Source: JAKSSM01 sp045629065
GTDB taxonomy: Bacteria > Bacillota > Clostridia > Peptostreptococcales > Anaerovoracaceae
NCBI GenBank assembly: GCA_045629065.1
Contig: JAZQQK010000006.1
Location: 1 to 24,791, forward strand
Length of the DNA: 24,791 bases
Direction of reading: 5' to 3'
Under the pieces are notes generated by a model. That model was not told the origin of the DNA, did not search any database, and saw only the letters and a list, made by a program, of their open reading frames with translations. The position numbers and the translations under genes were made by a program. Below, in pieces: positions 1 to 7,158 of the stretch (position 1 is the stretch's first letter; the number at the start of each line of letters is the position of its first letter).

Positions 1-1300
1 TCCAGCAGGAGCACAGAGACAGGCTAATTTGAGAGCAATGGCTGACAAAGCGCTCAAATATAGATCAAGTGCTGACGGCTCGCTTTATGGTTTCATGAGC
101 TACATAGAAGCTGTAAAGAAGGGCAAGGTTACGATGGGCCAAGTAAAGGTCGCATCCGAGGGCGATAAGACCATTAGAATCATGACGATTCACCATTCCA
201 AAGGTCTTGAATTCCCTATGGTTATCGTAGCTGGTTACTGCCGCCAATTGAAGTATACGAAGAACGGTGGAGCCCTAATTCATGATGAAATCGGCCTAGC
301 GCTTCCACTTGTTAACCACGAACCAAATTGGAAGAAGACAACACTTCTCCAAAAATATATCATGGCTAAGGTTCACGAATCCGAAGTCGAAGAGGAAAAA
401 AGAATCCTTTATGTAGCGCTTACACGTGCACAGGATATTTTGGTGCTCGTGGGTACCACGAAGAACCCAGAAGAAGATGTAGAAAAACTCGTCGAGGGTT
501 TCGTAAGCGACCTGAGCTACTTCGGTATGACAGGTAAGCATCTCGCTATGGAAAAGGCGATAGAAATCTTAGATGATCGCGCCTTGAGTGGCATCGCAGA
601 GGGTAAGCGAAGAATCAGTTCAAGAGCAGCAGAATTAATCGATCAGCCAAAGAAAACTGTCGATGGCGAAATCGAGCGACTCATGGATTATAGATATCCG
701 ACTGACGAGCTTGCAATCAAATCTAAATATTCCGTAAGCGAGCTCAATGCCGGTGACTATGCAGGCGAAAGGACACTACGCGAGCCGGCAAGTCATACGA
801 CTACAAGCGAGCTTAATTCTGCGCAGATAGGAACCGTAGTGCACAAGGTATTGGAGCTTATGGATTTTGCTAAGGCAAAGGCCGAGGGAGAGTCCTATGT
901 GAAAGCCTTGGTCGATAAAATGGTCGAGGACGAGCACATCATAGAAGGCGAGAAAGCTGCCATCGACTGCAAGAAGCTCGCGGACTTCGCGCAGTCCGAA
1001 TTAGGCACTAGAATCGCAGCAAGCAGTAAGCTTTACCGAGAAAAATCATTCAATATAGAGATGAATGTCGAAGGCGTTGAGACGCTGGTTCAGGGAATTA
1101 TCGACTGCTTCTTTGTCGAAAACGGCAAGGCTGTGCTGATTGATTACAAGACGACTAAGCGCACGGACGAGAGCGAAATCCGTGCCGAATACCAGACGCA
1201 GATCGACATCTACAAACGCGCCATCACCGAATCCACAGGCCTCGAAGTATCCGAAGCCTACATATATTTGACTGACAGTGGCAGAGTGGTGAGGATGTAG
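1..1300 (+). CDS. addA: ATP-dependent helicase/nuclease subunit A (AddA), C-terminal part
   Basis: AddA is the helicase and nuclease subunit of AddAB, the Gram-positive equivalent of RecBCD, which processes double-strand DNA ends for recombination. The frame is open from base 2, reading PAGAQRQANLRAM, so the gene begins upstream of the window and the ATG at 29 is internal. Superfamily I helicase motifs are seen: TIHHSKGLEFP (motif V region, about bases 185-217) and RILYVALTRAQD (motif VI, about 401-436). The RecB-family nuclease domain follows, with GTVVHKVLE, VQGIID and the catalytic LIDYKTTKR near 1137-1163, then EYQTQIDIYKRA. The C-terminus looks complete. addB would be expected upstream, outside the window. 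No convincing terminator follows; there is only a weak A/T-rich stem near 1316-1329. Confidence 0.96.
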   Translation, partial: PAGAQRQANLRAMADKALKYRSSADGSLYGFMSYIEAVKKGKVTMGQVKVASEGDKTIRIMTIHHSKGLEFPMVIVAGYCRQLKYTKNGGALIHDEIGLALPLVNHEPNWKKTTLLQKYIMAKVHESEVEEEKRILYVALTRAQDILVLVGTTKNPEEDVEKLVEGFVSDLSYFGMTGKHLAMEKAIEILDDRALSGIAEGKRRISSRAAELIDQPKKTVDGEIERLMDYRYPTDELAIKSKYSVSELNAGDYAGERTLREPASHTTTSELNSAQIGTVVHKVLELMDFAKAKAEGESYVKALVDKMVEDEHIIEGEKAAIDCKKLADFAQSELGTRIAASSKLYREKSFNIEMNVEGVETLVQGIIDCFFVENGKAVLIDYKTTKRTDESEIRAEYQTQIDIYKRAITESTGLEVSEAYIYLTDSGRVVRM

Positions 1301-1335
1301 AAATAATACATACTTAAAACACTTGTTTTTTGGAC

Positions 1336-1365
1336 TTGTATTGTGTATACATTTGAGGTTATAAT
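1336..1365 (+). promoter_or_regulatory. Promoter for the mgtE-transketolase unit
   Basis: A sigma-A-like promoter is seen: TTGTAT (1336-1341), an 18-base spacer, and a perfect TATAAT (1360-1365). Transcription would begin near 1372, leaving a leader of about 165 bases before mgtE. The start site is inferred, not measured. Confidence 0.7.
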
Positions 1366-1371
1366 ATATAT

Positions 1372-1392
1372 GTCGAAACTTGTGGTTTTGAC
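1372..1392 (+). promoter_or_regulatory. Hairpin at the predicted 5' end of the mgtE leader RNA
   Basis: GTCGAAAC (1372-1379) pairs with GTTTTGAC (1385-1392), including one G-U pair, around a 5-base loop. It begins almost exactly where transcription from the promoter at 1336-1365 should start, so the message would carry an 8-bp stem at its extreme 5' end. Such stems often stabilise an RNA or form the first helix of a larger fold. Confidence 0.5.
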
Positions 1393-1421
1393 GAATTTTC
1401 ATGTTTGAAAGGAGAAAGACA

Positions 1422-1469
1422 ATGGATACAGTTCCCGTGGGGACTAACAAAATTGGATTTAATATGTAG
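1422..1469 (+). CDS. Possible 15-codon leader peptide ahead of mgtE
   Basis: A short frame, MDTVPVGTNKIGFNM followed by TAG, is preceded by a strong ribosome binding site (AAAGGAG, 1408-1414) at good spacing from the ATG at 1422. It lies wholly inside the predicted mgtE leader RNA and ends 16 bases before the hairpin that spans the mgtE ribosome binding site (1485-1536). That position is typical of regulatory leader peptides, where ribosome progress changes downstream folding. The peptide has no run of a single amino acid that would name a sensed metabolite, and I do not recognise it. It could be a chance frame, but the binding site is better than chance usually gives. Confidence 0.5.
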   Translation: MDTVPVGTNKIGFNM

Positions 1470-1484
1470 TACCATGTCTTTCGA

Positions 1485-1536
1485 TGGAATTTACCTGTCG
1501 CAAAGAATGGTGCGACAGAAAGGAAGGTAGATTCCA
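1485..1536 (+). promoter_or_regulatory. Long hairpin enclosing the mgtE ribosome binding site
   Basis: The left arm 1485-1502 pairs with two right-arm segments. CTGTCGCA (1495-1502) pairs perfectly with TGCGACAG (1511-1518). TGGAATTTACC (1485-1495) pairs with GGTAGATTCCA (1526-1536) with one G-U wobble; base 1495 can join either helix. The stretch between the two right-arm segments, AAAGGAA (1519-1525), is most of the Shine-Dalgarno sequence, so the fold offers it as a bulge. The outer helix ends on the base before the mgtE ATG at 1537. Folding should limit initiation; I infer translational control, with the signal unknown. It does not carry recognisable M-box or yybP-ykoY riboswitch core sequences. 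Confidence 0.6.
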
Positions 1537-2940
1537 ATGGAACCAAATATGATTACGGATCCTGAAGTTCTCTTAGAGAATGCGAAAGAATCCGTTAAAG
1601 AACTCTTGGAAGAGAAAAAGTATTTCGATGCCAAGAAAGAACTCTTAGAGTTCAATAATGCCGACATCGCAGAAATCCTGGAAGATATTATGGACGACGA
1701 AGACTTAATCGATATGGTCATCGTCACATATAGACTCTTACCAAAAGATGTTTCTGTAGAAGTGTTCGCATTCATGTCACCTACAGGTCAACTTAAAATT
1801 GTAGATGGCATCACAGAAAAAGAACTTACTAACATCGTCAAAGAACTAGACTTCGACGATAAGATCGATATTTTGGAGGAGTTACCAGCAACACTTGTTG
1901 ATAGACTTCTCGAAAAGGCGCCAAAAGAGGAACGCAAACTTATCAATGCTTTCCTTAACTACCCTGATAACTGTGCCGGCTCTCTGATGACACCAGAGTA
2001 TGTCAGCTTGCAGGAGAATATGACTGTAGCTGAGGCCATGGCCAAGATTAGACGAGTAGGAAAGGACGCCGAGACTATTTATACTTGCTATGTCAAGGAT
2101 AATAGCCGCAGACTTTTAGGTATCGTTTCATTAAGCACATTAGTTACTGCTACTGAAGATACTGTAGTGCGTGATATCATGCACACAGACTACGTTTGGG
2201 TCAATGTATATGATGACCAAGAAGAAGTAGCAGAACAATTCAAAAAGTACGACTTCCTCGCTATTCCTGTAGTTGACAGTGAACAGCGACTCGTAGGTAT
2301 CATCACTGTCGATGATATCCTCGATGTACAGGAAGAAGAGTTCACAGAAGACTTCGAACGTATGGCCGGTGTCATCGACTTCGAAGATTCAACAAAGGGC
2401 TATCTCGATGTATCAGTATGGCAACATGCAATTAACAGATTACCATGGCTGATCATCCTTATGATTGCATATATTTTCACAGGCATGATTATCACTAATT
2501 TTGAAAACAAACTTAGCGAAATCATCTGCCTCGTAGCATATATGCCATTATTAATGGGAACTGGTGGAAACACAGGATCTCAGGCTGCAACACTTATCAT
2601 CAGAGGTCTTGCAACTGATGAAGTAGATACACACGATGTATTGAAAATCCTGTGGAAAGAAATCCGTATCGGTTTAGTTATCGGTATAATCTTAAGCGCA
2701 TTCAACTTTGCTAGAGTATACTGGTTAGATCACAACGGACTTCTAGTATCGCTTACGGTTTGCTTAGCGATGCTCGTTATCGTAGTATTTGCAAAGATTC
2801 TCGGCAGTATGGTTCCACTTCTCGTAAAGAAGTTGAAACTTGACCCTGCACTCATCGCAAACCCTACAATCTCATCAATTTCCGACGCTGTAGCATTAAC
2901 AATCTATTTTGCTGTAGCTAGCCTGTTATTAGGTCTTTAA
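1537..2940 (+). CDS. mgtE: Magnesium transporter MgtE
   Basis: MgtE is a homodimeric Mg2+ channel of the cytoplasmic membrane whose cytosolic domains close the pore when Mg2+ is plentiful. The 467-residue product has the full family layout: an acidic N domain (about 1-135), two CBS domains (about 140-265, including SRRLLGIVSLSTLV and EQRLVGIITVDDIL), a connecting helix, and five membrane helices from about residue 295. The pore-family signature GTGGNTGSQAATLIIRGL is present, as is the acidic residue D450 in the last helix (SISDAVALT) that lines the ion path in known MgtE. The start at 1537 follows AAAGGAAGG and lies at the edge of the leader hairpin. The gene is transcribed with the transketolase genes or separated from them by the hairpin at 2945-2964. 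Confidence 0.96.
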   Translation: MEPNMITDPEVLLENAKESVKELLEEKKYFDAKKELLEFNNADIAEILEDIMDDEDLIDMVIVTYRLLPKDVSVEVFAFMSPTGQLKIVDGITEKELTNIVKELDFDDKIDILEELPATLVDRLLEKAPKEERKLINAFLNYPDNCAGSLMTPEYVSLQENMTVAEAMAKIRRVGKDAETIYTCYVKDNSRRLLGIVSLSTLVTATEDTVVRDIMHTDYVWVNVYDDQEEVAEQFKKYDFLAIPVVDSEQRLVGIITVDDILDVQEEEFTEDFERMAGVIDFEDSTKGYLDVSVWQHAINRLPWLIILMIAYIFTGMIITNFENKLSEIICLVAYMPLLMGTGGNTGSQAATLIIRGLATDEVDTHDVLKILWKEIRIGLVIGIILSAFNFARVYWLDHNGLLVSLTVCLAMLVIVVFAKILGSMVPLLVKKLKLDPALIANPTISSISDAVALTIYFAVASLLLGL

Positions 2941-2944
2941 ACTA

Positions 2945-2964
2945 AGGGCTGGATTTCCAGCCCT
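2945..2964 (+). terminator. GC-rich hairpin between mgtE and transketolase (partial terminator?)
   Basis: AGGGCTGG (2945-2952) and CCAGCCCT (2957-2964) form a perfect 8-bp stem with a 4-base loop, 5 bases after the mgtE stop. It is followed by CTTAAATTT rather than a pure T run, so it is probably a leaky terminator or an RNA-stabilising stem. It may set the ratio of mgtE to transketolase message. Confidence 0.55.
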
Positions 2965-2990
2965 CTTAAATTTATATAAAGGAGTTTTAA

Positions 2991-3809
2991 ATGAACTACA
3001 CTGAGTATGAAAAAATCGCATCCAAGATTAGAGTAGACATTGTCAAGGCGATTTATCACGCAGGTTCAGGCCACCCAGGTGGATCCTTATCCGCTGCTGA
3101 TATCGTCACAGCACTCTATTTCAAAGAGATGAACATCGACCCAAAGAATCCTAATATGGAAGGAAGAGATAAATTCATTCTTTCCAAAGGCCACGCAGGC
3201 CCAGTTCAGTACGCTGCACTTGGCGAAAGAGGATACTATCCTGTAGAGGATATGATGACTCTTAGAAAGCTCGGCTCACACTTCCAAGGACACCCTAACA
3301 GAGATAAGGTTCCTGGAATCGAAATGTCAACTGGTTCATTAGGACAGGGCTTCGGCGTATCCATCGGAATGGCTTTAGCAAATAAACTCGACAACAATCC
3401 TGGAAGAGTATACACATTACTCGGTGACGGTGAAATGCAGGAAGGCTTAGTTTGGGAAGCTGCTATGTCAGCTGGACACTATAAGCTCGATAACCTCTGC
3501 GTTATTGTTGACCACAACGGCCTTCAGATAGATGGAAAGAACGACGATGTAATGACAGTTAATCCGGTAGCTGACAAGTTCAAAGCTTTCGGATTTAATG
3601 TAATCGCTATTGACGGTCATAACTTCGAGGAAATCTTTGCTGCATTCGATACTGCAAGAGCATGCAAAGGCAAGCCAACAGCAATCGTAGCAGAAACTCA
3701 TAAGGGCAGAGGCGTTTCATTCATGGAAGACAATCCGGGATGGCACGGCAAAGCTCCAAAGGAAGAAGAAGCAAGAAAAGCAGTAGCTGAATTAGGAGGT
3801 GAGTGGTAA
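2991..3809 (+). CDS. Transketolase, N-terminal (thiamine diphosphate-binding) subunit
   Basis: This is the first half of a two-gene transketolase, the enzyme that moves two-carbon ketol units between sugar phosphates in the non-oxidative pentose phosphate pathway. The 272-residue protein shows the substrate-facing GSGHPGG (25-31), LSKGHAG (64-70), the TGSLGQG loop (114-120) and the thiamine diphosphate/Mg2+ motif starting GDGEMQEG (145-152) and ending VDHN (173-176). The ribosome binding site AAAGGAG precedes the ATG at 2991. The stop codon overlaps the start of the C-terminal subunit by one base, so the pair is translationally coupled. Separate N and C subunits are the usual arrangement in many clostridia and archaea, so this is not a frameshift. 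Confidence 0.95.
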   Translation: MNYTEYEKIASKIRVDIVKAIYHAGSGHPGGSLSAADIVTALYFKEMNIDPKNPNMEGRDKFILSKGHAGPVQYAALGERGYYPVEDMMTLRKLGSHFQGHPNRDKVPGIEMSTGSLGQGFGVSIGMALANKLDNNPGRVYTLLGDGEMQEGLVWEAAMSAGHYKLDNLCVIVDHNGLQIDGKNDDVMTVNPVADKFKAFGFNVIAIDGHNFEEIFAAFDTARACKGKPTAIVAETHKGRGVSFMEDNPGWHGKAPKEEEARKAVAELGGEW

Positions 3810-4756
3810 TGGCAGATATGGAAAAGATGGCAACTCGTCAGGCATACGGCCAGACACTCGTAGAACTTGGTGCTACTAATAAAGACTTAGTAGTATTAGA
3901 TGCAGACCTCTCAAAATCCACTATGACAGCAGAATTTGCAAAGGCATATCCTGAAAGATTTTTTAACATGGGTATCGCTGAGCAAAATCTCTATGCTACA
4001 GCTTGTGGACTTGCATTATCAGGCAAGGTAGTATGCGCATCCACATTCGCAATGTTTGCATCAGGACGTGCATTTGAAATCATCAGAAACTCTATTGGAT
4101 ATACGCATGCTAATGTAAAGGTTTGCGCTACACATGCAGGTATTACTGTAGGAGAAGACGGCGCTTCACACCAGACATTCGAAGACATCGCTCTCATGAG
4201 AACAATTCCAGGAATGACTGTAGTGAACCCTTCAGACGGCAATTCCGCAAAGGAACTCTTAAAGCAGGTTATCGCCATGAACGGACCTTGTTATGTTAGA
4301 CTCGGAAGAGCGTCCGTTCCAATGTTCTATGACGAAGCCTCCGCAAAGAAGATTGTACTCGGCAAAGGCAACACTTTAAGAGAAGGAAAGGACATCACAG
4401 TTATTGCAACTGGTATCATGGTTAACGAAGCGATGATGGCAGCTAACGAACTCGCAGAAGCTGGAATCGATGTAAGAGTAATCGATATGCACACTATCAA
4501 GCCTATTGATAAGGACATCATCATTAAGGCAGCAAAGGAAACAGGAGCCATTGTAACAGCAGAAGAACATTCTGTAGTAGGAGGCTTAGGTTCCGCAGTT
4601 TCGGAGGTTGTTACTACTAACTGTCCAGTAAAGATGGCAATGGTAGGACAGCAGGATACATTCGGTGAATCCGGCAAGCCAGACGAGTTAAAGGCAAAGT
4701 ACGGCATGACGAAAGATGACATTGTAAAGGCTGTTAAGAAACTCATGAATGCATAA
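3809..4756 (+). CDS. Transketolase, C-terminal (pyrimidine-binding and C) subunit
   Basis: This 315-residue protein supplies the pyrimidine-binding and C-terminal domains of the split transketolase. GIAEQNLYATACGLAL contains the glutamate that activates thiamine diphosphate, and the FAMFASGRAFEIIRN and CATHAGITVGEDGASHQ segments are typical of the family. A C-terminal domain follows (about 185-310, with DMHTIKPID and EEHSVVGGLGSAV). I chose the ATG at 3809 because it overlaps the upstream TAA and sits 8 bases after AGGAGGT; the in-frame GTG at 3803 is too close to that site. The genes 2991-3809 and 3809-4756 should give an equimolar complex. A strong terminator follows. Confidence 0.95.
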   Translation: MADMEKMATRQAYGQTLVELGATNKDLVVLDADLSKSTMTAEFAKAYPERFFNMGIAEQNLYATACGLALSGKVVCASTFAMFASGRAFEIIRNSIGYTHANVKVCATHAGITVGEDGASHQTFEDIALMRTIPGMTVVNPSDGNSAKELLKQVIAMNGPCYVRLGRASVPMFYDEASAKKIVLGKGNTLREGKDITVIATGIMVNEAMMAANELAEAGIDVRVIDMHTIKPIDKDIIIKAAKETGAIVTAEEHSVVGGLGSAVSEVVTTNCPVKMAMVGQQDTFGESGKPDELKAKYGMTKDDIVKAVKKLMNA

Positions 4757-4773
4757 ACTCACTAAAATATGAC

Positions 4774-4808
4774 GAGAAGAAACGAAATATCGTTTCTTCT
4801 CTTTTTTT
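4774..4808 (+). terminator. Rho-independent terminator after transketolase
   Basis: GAGAAGAAACG (4774-4784) pairs perfectly with CGTTTCTTCTC (4791-4801) around AAATAT, followed by seven Ts (4802-4808). It ends the mgtE-transketolase unit. Confidence 0.93.
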
Positions 4809-4846
4809 ATTTTTTGTATGTGGTAGGCTACTTTTAAGGAGGGCGT

Positions 4847-5446
4847 ATGACAGAATTAAAAGAAGGAATTATAAAAGAATATTTTAGCGCAAAGATTGGT
4901 GTGGTACCGCTTAGCGATGGGGCGGGTGCGACAACGATTGCAGCGGCGCTAGCACACGAAATCTCAATGATGAGAGGCATGACATACTATGTGGGAGATG
5001 CCACGAAAGAAGAGTTAGGAATATCCAAAAAGCTCGACAACGGTCACGTCTATGACAAGATATATTGGGCCCGTGAAGTTTCAAAGAATTTTGGGTCTGG
5101 CTATATTGTAATAGACTCCCCAAAAGAGTTAGAAGGACTGGATGTTATAGTATGTGTGGTTGATCCTTTACCAGGGCAAATAGTTAAAAACCTAGGACAT
5201 TATCGTGAACTTTTAGAACTCGAAAACATGAAAAAGGTTAAGATGTTTTGGGTGGTGAATAAGCTCAATCAAGGTGTGAACTTGAGAGAGCTGGAGAGGT
5301 TTTTGAAGAAACATTTTGACTACACGCAAAGCCTCATCCCAGCAGATGAAATATATAGAGCTCAATACCGAGGCATACTGGTTTATAAGAATGACAAATT
5401 TAAGGAATTGCACGGGCTAGCACAAGATATTGTAGAAGTTTTGTAA
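4847..5446 (+). CDS. ParA/MinD-like protein with degenerate P-loop, function unknown
   Basis: A 199-residue protein shaped like a small ParA/MinD/TadZ-type ATPase. After a beta strand (KIGVVPL, 16-22) comes SDGAGATT (23-30) where active members have a deviant Walker A motif such as KGGVGKTT; both signature lysines are absent. The other landmarks are kept: YIVIDSP (86-92) in the Walker B position, VVDPLPGQ (104-111), WVVNKLNQG (135-143) at the MinD-like NK position, and LIPADEIYRAQYRG (163-176), matching the late 'IP...V..A...G' segment. It is therefore likely to bind nucleotide weakly or not at all, acting as a scaffold or positioning protein. The start follows AAGGAGGG. It stands alone, after a terminator and before the ftsEX promoter. 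Its own promoter is not obvious. No membrane segment is seen. Confidence 0.6.
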   Translation: MTELKEGIIKEYFSAKIGVVPLSDGAGATTIAAALAHEISMMRGMTYYVGDATKEELGISKKLDNGHVYDKIYWAREVSKNFGSGYIVIDSPKELEGLDVIVCVVDPLPGQIVKNLGHYRELLELENMKKVKMFWVVNKLNQGVNLRELERFLKKHFDYTQSLIPADEIYRAQYRGILVYKNDKFKELHGLAQDIVEVL

Positions 5447-5474
5447 AGTTTTACTGCTATATTGTATTTTTCTT

Positions 5475-5503
5475 TTGCATTTGCATAGCATTTGTTGTAT
5501 AAT
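5475..5503 (+). promoter_or_regulatory. Promoter for the ftsE-ftsX-M23-recJ-PPTase-tcdA unit
   Basis: TTGCAT (5475-5480), a 17-base spacer and a perfect TATAAT (5498-5503) lie in the gap before ftsE. Transcription would begin near 5510, giving a leader of about 50 bases. Confidence 0.8.
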
Positions 5504-5517
5504 TACTATGTATATAT

Positions 5518-5548
5518 GTGGCCATAATTCCTTAGAAAGGCAGGCCGC
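5518..5548 (+). promoter_or_regulatory. Two-tier hairpin in the ftsE leader
   Basis: GTGGCC (5518-5523) pairs with GGCCGC (5543-5548) with one G-U pair. Inside it, CCTT (5530-5533) pairs with AAGG (5537-5540). The stem ends one base before the ftsE ribosome binding site (AAAGGGGA, 5549-5556). It could stabilise the message or tune initiation; no known riboswitch was recognised. Confidence 0.35.
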
Positions 5549-5560
5549 AAAGGGGAAAAC

Positions 5561-6262
5561 ATGATAGATTTTAAAAACGTTACAAAGACATATAACAAAT
5601 CGATTGTAGGACTAGATGATGTTACTGTACACATCGACAAGGGCGAGTTCGTTTTCTTGGTTGGTCCTTCAGGAGCAGGCAAGTCCACTTTTATCAAACT
5701 CTTATTAAAGGAGATTGATGTAACATCTGGGGAAATAGTCGTAGATGGATATAAGGTAAATAAACTTTCCAATAGAGAAGTTCCAAAGTATAGAAGAAAT
5801 ATCGGAACAGTGTTCCAAGACTTCAGACTTTTAGATAAAAAGACAGTTTATGAGAACGTAGCTTTTGCTATGGAGATTTTGCATAGAACACCTAATATGA
5901 TCAGAAAGCAGGTTCCACAGGTATTGAGCTTGGTAGGACTTCGCACAAAAGGTGATAAGTATCCAGAAGAGTTATCAGCTGGTGAGCAACAGAGAATTGC
6001 AATCGCAAGAGCTATTGTAAACAATCCGCAGGTTTTGATTGCTGACGAACCTACAGGAAACTTAGACCCTGTAACTGCATCAGAAATCATGACCCTTTTA
6101 AACGAGATTAATGCTAGAGGCACAACAATCCTCATGGTTACTCATGCCAAGGATATCGTTGACAAGATGAATAAACGCGTAATCGCTATCGAAAGCGGTA
6201 AGATCATTCGTGACGAAAAGGAAGGACAGTATATTCCTAAGGAGGTAGCGGAGAATGTTTAG
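5561..6262 (+). CDS. ftsE: Cell division ATP-binding protein FtsE
   Basis: FtsE is the cytoplasmic ATPase of the FtsEX complex, which uses ATP to control murein hydrolases outside the membrane during division or elongation. All ABC ATPase motifs are intact in 233 residues: Walker A GPSGAGKST (35-43), the Q-loop at VFQDFRLL (Q86), signature LSAGEQQR (138-145), Walker B VLIADEP (158-164) and H-loop VTH (H195). The VFQDFRLL..KTVYENVAFA wording is typical of FtsE rather than lipoprotein-exporter ATPases. The last 8 bases overlap ftsX. It heads a six-gene unit with a clear promoter at 5475-5503. Confidence 0.96.
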   Translation: MIDFKNVTKTYNKSIVGLDDVTVHIDKGEFVFLVGPSGAGKSTFIKLLLKEIDVTSGEIVVDGYKVNKLSNREVPKYRRNIGTVFQDFRLLDKKTVYENVAFAMEILHRTPNMIRKQVPQVLSLVGLRTKGDKYPEELSAGEQQRIAIARAIVNNPQVLIADEPTGNLDPVTASEIMTLLNEINARGTTILMVTHAKDIVDKMNKRVIAIESGKIIRDEKEGQYIPKEVAENV

Positions 6263-7148
6263 AAGTTTAGAATACAACATCAAACAGGGTTTCACGCAAC
6301 TCTTTAGACATAGAGGAATGACTTTAGCTTCAATCTTTGCGATTATCGCAATGCTCCTGATTTTGGGTGTGTTCTTTGTCGTAACGGTTAATGTAAATAT
6401 GATTTCGAATTCCGTAAAAGCGGACTATGATGAAATTGAAGTTTTCTTGGAAGACAGCGTTACATACGATGAAGCAGCAGCCATTATGCATAAGCTCAAT
6501 GCCAGACCTGGTGTAACGAATACTACATACAGAAGCCAGGATGACGCCCTCCAAATTTTAAGAGAGCGTTGGGGAGAAAGTGGATACATGCTCGACTCTT
6601 TGGGCGAAAATCCACTTCCAGCATCCATTCTTATCGAGGTTGATTCACTCGACAATGCCTCACAGGTTGCCACATACGCGGGAACTTTAGAAGGTATTGA
6701 AGATGTTCAATACTATAGACAGACAGTTGAAAAGATTGCTAAGATTACGAACTTCTTGCAGGTTGCATCCATTATCATCATGATATTCTTGGTAGTGGTT
6801 TCGATCATCATAGTTTCGAATACGATAAGACTAACTGTAAACGCTAGAGCCAAGGAAATCTTCATCATGCAATATGTGGGGGCATCCAACTGGCAGATTA
6901 GAGGACCTTTCCTTATTGAAGGTATTTTAATTGGACTTATCGCAGCAGCAGTTTCAACTGGATTAGTTTTACTCATATATTCAAAGATTATGACTTCAGT
7001 AGGCAACGACATTCTCGCAATCATTCAGAGCCCACTCGTAACAGTTGAATATTTGACTAAGAATTTAGCAATCATTTTCGCTTGCTTAGGCATAGCGATT
7101 GGATCATGGGGTAGCATCATTTCGATGAGAAAGTTCTTAAACGCATAG
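6255..7148 (+). CDS. ftsX: Cell division protein FtsX (permease-like)
   Basis: FtsX is the membrane partner of FtsE. It carries no substrate but transmits ATP-driven movement to an extracellular hydrolase. The 297 residues give four membrane segments: about 23-45, 172-195 (IIIMIFLVVVSIIIVSNT), 222-246 (IEGILIGLIAAAVSTGL) and 270-290. A large extracellular loop lies between the first and second segments, the usual docking site for hydrolase activators. The start at 6255 lies inside ftsE behind AAGGAGG, indicating coupled translation. The M23 protein encoded 10 bases downstream is the likely client. Confidence 0.95.
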   Translation: MFRSLEYNIKQGFTQLFRHRGMTLASIFAIIAMLLILGVFFVVTVNVNMISNSVKADYDEIEVFLEDSVTYDEAAAIMHKLNARPGVTNTTYRSQDDALQILRERWGESGYMLDSLGENPLPASILIEVDSLDNASQVATYAGTLEGIEDVQYYRQTVEKIAKITNFLQVASIIIMIFLVVVSIIIVSNTIRLTVNARAKEIFIMQYVGASNWQIRGPFLIEGILIGLIAAAVSTGLVLLIYSKIMTSVGNDILAIIQSPLVTVEYLTKNLAIIFACLGIAIGSWGSIISMRKFLNA

Positions 7149-7158
7149 GGGGAAAAGG

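Noticed and set aside
1316..1329. Terminator after addA (AAAAC/GTTTT stem followed by Ts)
   Set aside because: Only five A/T-rich pairs; too weak to support and it overlaps the approach to the mgtE promoter.
1301..1536. M-box or yybP-ykoY riboswitch before mgtE
   Set aside because: The conserved core sequences of these riboswitches were not found by eye; the leader looks different in plan, so no named riboswitch is called.
4327..4746. Long minus-strand frame of 139 codons inside the transketolase C gene
   Set aside because: No ribosome binding site, Ser/Thr-rich composition typical of antisense shadows, and it lies wholly within a well-supported gene.
2991..4756. Transketolase broken by a frameshift
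   Set aside because: The split lies at the normal domain border, the second gene has its own AGGAGGT site and ATG, and two-subunit transketolases are usual in clostridia.
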